From the NCBI GenBank assembly GCA_016860845.1, contig BOKF01000028.1, forward strand, positions 52,035 to 116,034: a stretch of DNA of 64,000 nt, written 5' to 3'. A program made the translations under genes and the position numbers. The DNA is from Chloroflexota bacterium (lineage in GTDB: Bacteria; Chloroflexota; Anaerolineae; 4572-78; J111). The stretch's first letter is position 1; each line of letters starts with the position of its first letter. Below the pieces are notes generated by a model. That model searched no databases, was not told the origin of the DNA, and was given only the letters and a program-made list of their open reading frames with translations. Of this stretch, positions 60,180 to 64,000 are shown in pieces.

Positions 60180-62606
60180 TTATGATTTTTCCCCCTTCTT
60201 GCGACTCCCCTTCTTAGCCTTAGCCTCTTCTTCCTTTACCGGCTCAGCTTCGACCTCGTTCCAGCCGTAGGATTGGAGGATGTCCAGCACCGGGCTGCCG
60301 GAACGAGGGGCCACGGCCACCTCGATGGGCACTTCCTGCGGTTGGGGCGGTGGGGCCGGCTGTTCTAACTGGACCGGGGCGGTTTCGGCCAGGGGCATTT
60401 CGCCGGGCGGCTGGACGGCTACGGCCGGGGTGAAGGCGGCGGGTTCGGCGGAGACAGGCTGGGCCGCCGGCTCGTCCAGGGAAGGGGCCTGGTCCGCCAG
60501 GTCGAGCGGGGCATAGGGCTTGTAGGTGTATTCCGGCTGCAGCTTTTTAACCCCCAGGGCGCGCATCAAAACAGAAGTCATGGTCGAAATGTCGTCGTCG
60601 AAATCCACGTGGCCCGCCGCCTCGGAGCGGCTGTCGGCCGGATTAGACGACGGGGAGAAAATCGTCTCGCCCTGCACTTTCTCAATGGCGGTCTGGACGG
60701 TGGCTTTGGCTCGCCCGTCGAGGGGTAGGTCAAAGTAGCGCTGCATGCCCAGCAGGGGCACTTCAAAGATATTGCTGCCCGGTGCCGGTTCCAGGCCGCG
60801 CGAAACCAGGTAGAGCAGGGATTTGTGATAGACCTTAAGCCCCGTATTGCCGGGCGGCAGGGCATCGTCCAGCTCCTGCTTGTCGCTCAGATCAAAAACG
60901 GAGAGGCGTTCTACATTTTTCCCCGGCCCCACGTGGGGCAGAATATCCCGCTGGAATTCGTCCATACGGATAGCCGGGGCGAGCAGGGCCATGGACTCGA
61001 CCTTCAGCCCGGCCTCGACCAGGCGCTGCAGCAGGGCGGCATGAAAGATCGAACCGGCGCTGTGGCCGACCAGGTGCAGGCTGACGTTTTCCGCGCCATG
61101 CTGCTGGATATAGCGGGCCAGCCGGGTGACGGTCAGCGAGGCCGCCGGCAGTTTGGCCATACGCGGCTGGGCCGCTTCCTCGGGCGGCCACTGGACATGG
61201 GGCAGCGCGTTTTTCCTGATCGCCGCCGAAGCGGCGCGGGCATTTTCCTTCATTTCGGTCCACATCCAGCGCAGGGTCGAGCGGGCCAGTTTTTCCACCC
61301 AGCGGTCGAACTGCTCCATCAGGTCAAAGCCGAGGCCGCCAAAGGGCAGCTTGTTTTTGGCCAGGTCAACCAGTTGGTTGAGCAGGGTTTCGGCCGGGCC
61401 GCTCTGCCAGGCAAAATAGAGCGGATAGATGCGATTGTTGAGCCACCAGTTGAGGTCGCGCTGCGCGCCGACTAGCCCGTTGCGCTCGCTGATCATGCCG
61501 CCGTGGGCATACAGGACAATGCGGCGTTTAAGGTCAGGCTCGCCTCTCAGCCAGAATTCGTGCCAGCGTTGCATGTGTTCAAAGATCTTGTCAACCTGGA
61601 GCGGGGTGCTGACAAATTGGCCGGTGGTTGAAAGCAGGCCATCATTGCCGATGTTGACCACATGGACGGCCAGCCGGCGCTTGTCGAGATCGGGCGCGGT
61701 GGCCATCCCGCCGCCCGTGGCGACCGCCGTGCGCTTGCGCCCAAAGGCAAAGGGGGTGCGGGGCACGCCAGGGCGAGCCACCCAGGCATCATAAGCCGAA
61801 TCGAGCCAATCTTCGTAGGGCAGGGTGGCAAAGCCGCCTTTGCCCCACCTCGGCCCCCACGAGTTTTGCACCAGGAAGCCGACTTCATTGTAGCCGACCA
61901 GGGCAAAGGCATGGCCGCCCAGGGCGGCGGCATTGGTCGAGCGGGAAATGACGTACATGGTATCGGAGCCGCGCTGGACGACGGTCGGCTGAATCCAGCC
62001 GTCGTGGATAGCCGCCGAAACGGCTATGCCTTTCAGCTCGCTGATGGCCGACTGCATGTCGTCCAGCCGGTAGGGATTGACCCGGTAGAACGCGCCCAGG
62101 GGCCGGTCGCGGCACTTTTCGATAAAGAGCGGGTCTTCCAGGTCGGGCACGACAGCCGGATTGAGGTCAGGCCAATCCTCGGCCAGGGCCACGCCGTGAT
62201 AGAACCAGCCTTTGAAGACGCCGCGCAGGGACGAGCCGATGTCTTCTTCGCCTTGAAATTCATCGTAGCGGCGGGCCAGGTAGTAGAGCATGTAGGGACT
62301 GACCCGGGGCAGGGAGGTATCAGCCGGGGGAACCTCTTCGCCCCGGCCATTTTGCCCGGCACGGATCATGCGGGCCAGGATGGTATTGACCACAGCCGCG
62401 ACGGCATGGCCGGTACAGGAGTTGCCCTTTTGCAGGAGCACTACCCGCTTCTCGCTTTCGTCACGCTGGTCAAGAACGGGTGGCAGCGGTTCGAGGCGGG
62501 GGCGGTACTCCAAGTCCCGCTCGTCGAATGGGTCCGGCACGGCGTTGGCGACAAAAGTCGCCACACCCGGAATTTTAACAAGGCCCGGCGGCAATGTTTT
62601 GGCCAT
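60180..62606 (-). CDS. Papain-like (C1) peptidase fused to an alpha/beta hydrolase
   Basis: An 808-residue two-enzyme protein. The C1 peptidase part (about 20-290) shows oxyanion Gln59, catalytic Cys64 (KGNSCTGHA), His232 ([11 protein letters not shown]) and Asn248 ([12 protein letters not shown]), all in papain order. Residues about 330-650 are a serine alpha/beta hydrolase with the nucleophile elbow LVGHSAGS (Ser516) and [20 protein letters not shown]. The C-terminus (about 670-808) is Pro/Ala-rich and then basic ([10 protein letters not shown]). No signal peptide is seen, so it acts inside the cell or is exported by another route. It lies next to an integrase gene. Confidence 0.85.
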   Translation of the reverse strand: MAKTLPPGLVKIPGVATFVANAVPDPFDERDLEYRPRLEPLPPVLDQRDESEKRVVLLQKGNSCTGHAVAAVVNTILARMIRAGQNGRGEEVPPADTSLPRVSPYMLYYLARRYDEFQGEEDIGSSLRGVFKGWFYHGVALAEDWPDLNPAVVPDLEDPLFIEKCRDRPLGAFYRVNPYRLDDMQSAISELKGIAVSAAIHDGWIQPTVVQRGSDTMYVISRSTNAAALGGHAFALVGYNEVGFLVQNSWGPRWGKGGFATLPYEDWLDSAYDAWVARPGVPRTPFAFGRKRTAVATGGGMATAPDLDKRRLAVHVVNIGNDGLLSTTGQFVSTPLQVDKIFEHMQRWHEFWLRGEPDLKRRIVLYAHGGMISERNGLVGAQRDLNWWLNNRIYPLYFAWQSGPAETLLNQLVDLAKNKLPFGGLGFDLMEQFDRWVEKLARSTLRWMWTEMKENARAASAAIRKNALPHVQWPPEEAAQPRMAKLPAASLTVTRLARYIQQHGAENVSLHLVGHSAGSIFHAALLQRLVEAGLKVESMALLAPAIRMDEFQRDILPHVGPGKNVERLSVFDLSDKQELDDALPPGNTGLKVYHKSLLYLVSRGLEPAPGSNIFEVPLLGMQRYFDLPLDGRAKATVQTAIEKVQGETIFSPSSNPADSRSEAAGHVDFDDDISTMTSVLMRALGVKKLQPEYTYKPYAPLDLADQAPSLDEPAAQPVSAEPAAFTPAVAVQPPGEMPLAETAPVQLEQPAPPPQPQEVPIEVAVAPRSGSPVLDILQSYGWNEVEAEPVKEEEAKAKKGSRKKGEKS

Positions 62607-62738
62607 AATTCAAGCCCCCTTTCTATAATGGGAAACCAACTGGATGAGTCCATTATAGCACAAGAGTTTATCGGAAATAATAATTGGACAGGATTTACAG
62701 ATTTGGCTTCTGATGGACTGGCCGGGGCCTGTTGGTAT

Positions 62739-63704
<966 letters not shown>

Positions 63705-64000
63705 AGGTCGTCTCCGGGAGCAGGTGGGTTAGAATATTTGTTTGGATCGCCTGTTCTATTATAGCGGACATTTACAAAAAGGGCAAATTCGGTTACAATG
63801 AAGGCAGAACTTTCCGTCTCTGAGGCTCAGAAAATGAACTTTCCGTCCTATGTCATCGGACGGAGGCTTCGGGCTACAAATTGTTCGAGGAAACATCTGT
63901 TCTACAGGGGGGCAGAATTTGCCCAAAGGAGGAGAAAGGGGTAAAGTAAAAGCTTGAATCCGATCTCATTCCTGGACTTGTTCACCCTTCGATGTTCGTT
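63705..64000. other. Upstream region of intI, possible attI zone
   Basis: On the reverse strand TTGCCC (63781-63786), 17 bases, TATAAT (63758-63763) form a promoter for intI. A 12-bp direct repeat GAACTTTCCGTC occurs at 63807-63818 and 63836-63847, and TCCGTCC (63842-63848) pairs with GGACGGA (63858-63864). No clear GTTRRRY core is visible. At the right edge, AAAGGAGGAG (about 63926) precedes possible starts that run out of the window. Confidence 0.5.
63758..63786 (-). promoter_or_regulatory. Promoter of intI
   Basis: Reverse-strand -35 TTGCCC (63781-63786), 17-base spacer, consensus -10 TATAAT (63758-63763); start predicted about 45 bases before the intI ATG. No LexA-type box is recognised. 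Confidence 0.6.

Noticed and set aside
63705..64000. A definite attI or attC site
   Set aside because: No GTTRRRY or RYYYAAC core pair could be found by eye, so only a possible attI zone is noted.

Overview
The window looks like a bacterial chromosome of the Chloroflexota (Anaerolineae-like), probably an environmental or metagenomic contig. This placement is inferred, not proven. The support is a GC-rich genome with ATG/GTG/TTG starts, giant multi-GAF kinases, a SARP/BTAD-type double-receiver regulator, LysM-bearing and family-5 solute-binding proteins, several URO-D-like proteins, an integron-type integrase, and an unusual load of short palindromic repeats both between and inside genes. No rRNA, CRISPR array or complete insertion sequence is visible. 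Two tRNA genes are present, Arg(TCG) and Thr(TGT), neither with an encoded CCA.

Layout. 1-8.9 kb: a partial DUF427 gene, then a signalling block (metallo-beta-lactamase-fold hydrolase, four-GAF histidine kinase, double-receiver BTAD regulator), a higBA toxin-antitoxin pair with a well-formed promoter and two palindromic operators, a YfcE-like phosphodiesterase, a Dps protein with a clear terminator, and a truncated HAMP protein. 8.9-16.2 kb: housekeeping and DNA-metabolism genes (VOC protein, SbcD-like nuclease, dCTP deaminase, a Pro/Thr-rich lipoprotein, inorganic pyrophosphatase, pyruvate kinase), a low-GC orphan gene and repeat clusters. 16.2-20.1 kb: tRNA-Arg, a REC-PAS-kinase hybrid and glycogen debranching enzyme.

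20.3-40.4 kb is the metabolic centre: a LacI-type repressor with its own promoter and operator, nagB, a complete five-gene family-5 ABC importer whose binding protein carries a LysM domain, three URO-D/corrinoid-methyltransferase-like proteins, an AGE-family epimerase, a MOP-like membrane protein, a Cys-type sulfatase and nagA. I read this as a locus that imports and breaks down a (possibly sulfated) amino-sugar oligosaccharide; the URO-D-like triad has no obvious role in that pathway. Between nagB and the importer sits a lower-GC insertion: a PvuII-like N4-cytosine methyltransferase with a partner that joins a possible PD-(D/E)xK nuclease domain to HEAT repeats.

40.4-55 kb: tRNA-Thr (antisense to the 3' end of nagA), ClpC, an OmpR-type regulator, a receiver-DUF309 fusion, a Dpm1-like glycosyltransferase, a 1446-residue YfhO-flippase fusion gene riddled with in-frame repeat elements, the N-terminal stub of a beta-mannosidase, a DUF2207 protein, a small Zn-ribbon membrane protein and a second family-5 binding lipoprotein. 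55-64 kb: Nudix hydrolase, two membrane proteins, a FAD-linked oxidase whose 3' end is duplicated around a palindromic element, a Zn-ribbon orphan, a papain/alpha-beta hydrolase fusion, and an IntI-type integrase facing away from the right edge, so any attI site and cassette array should lie just beyond the window.
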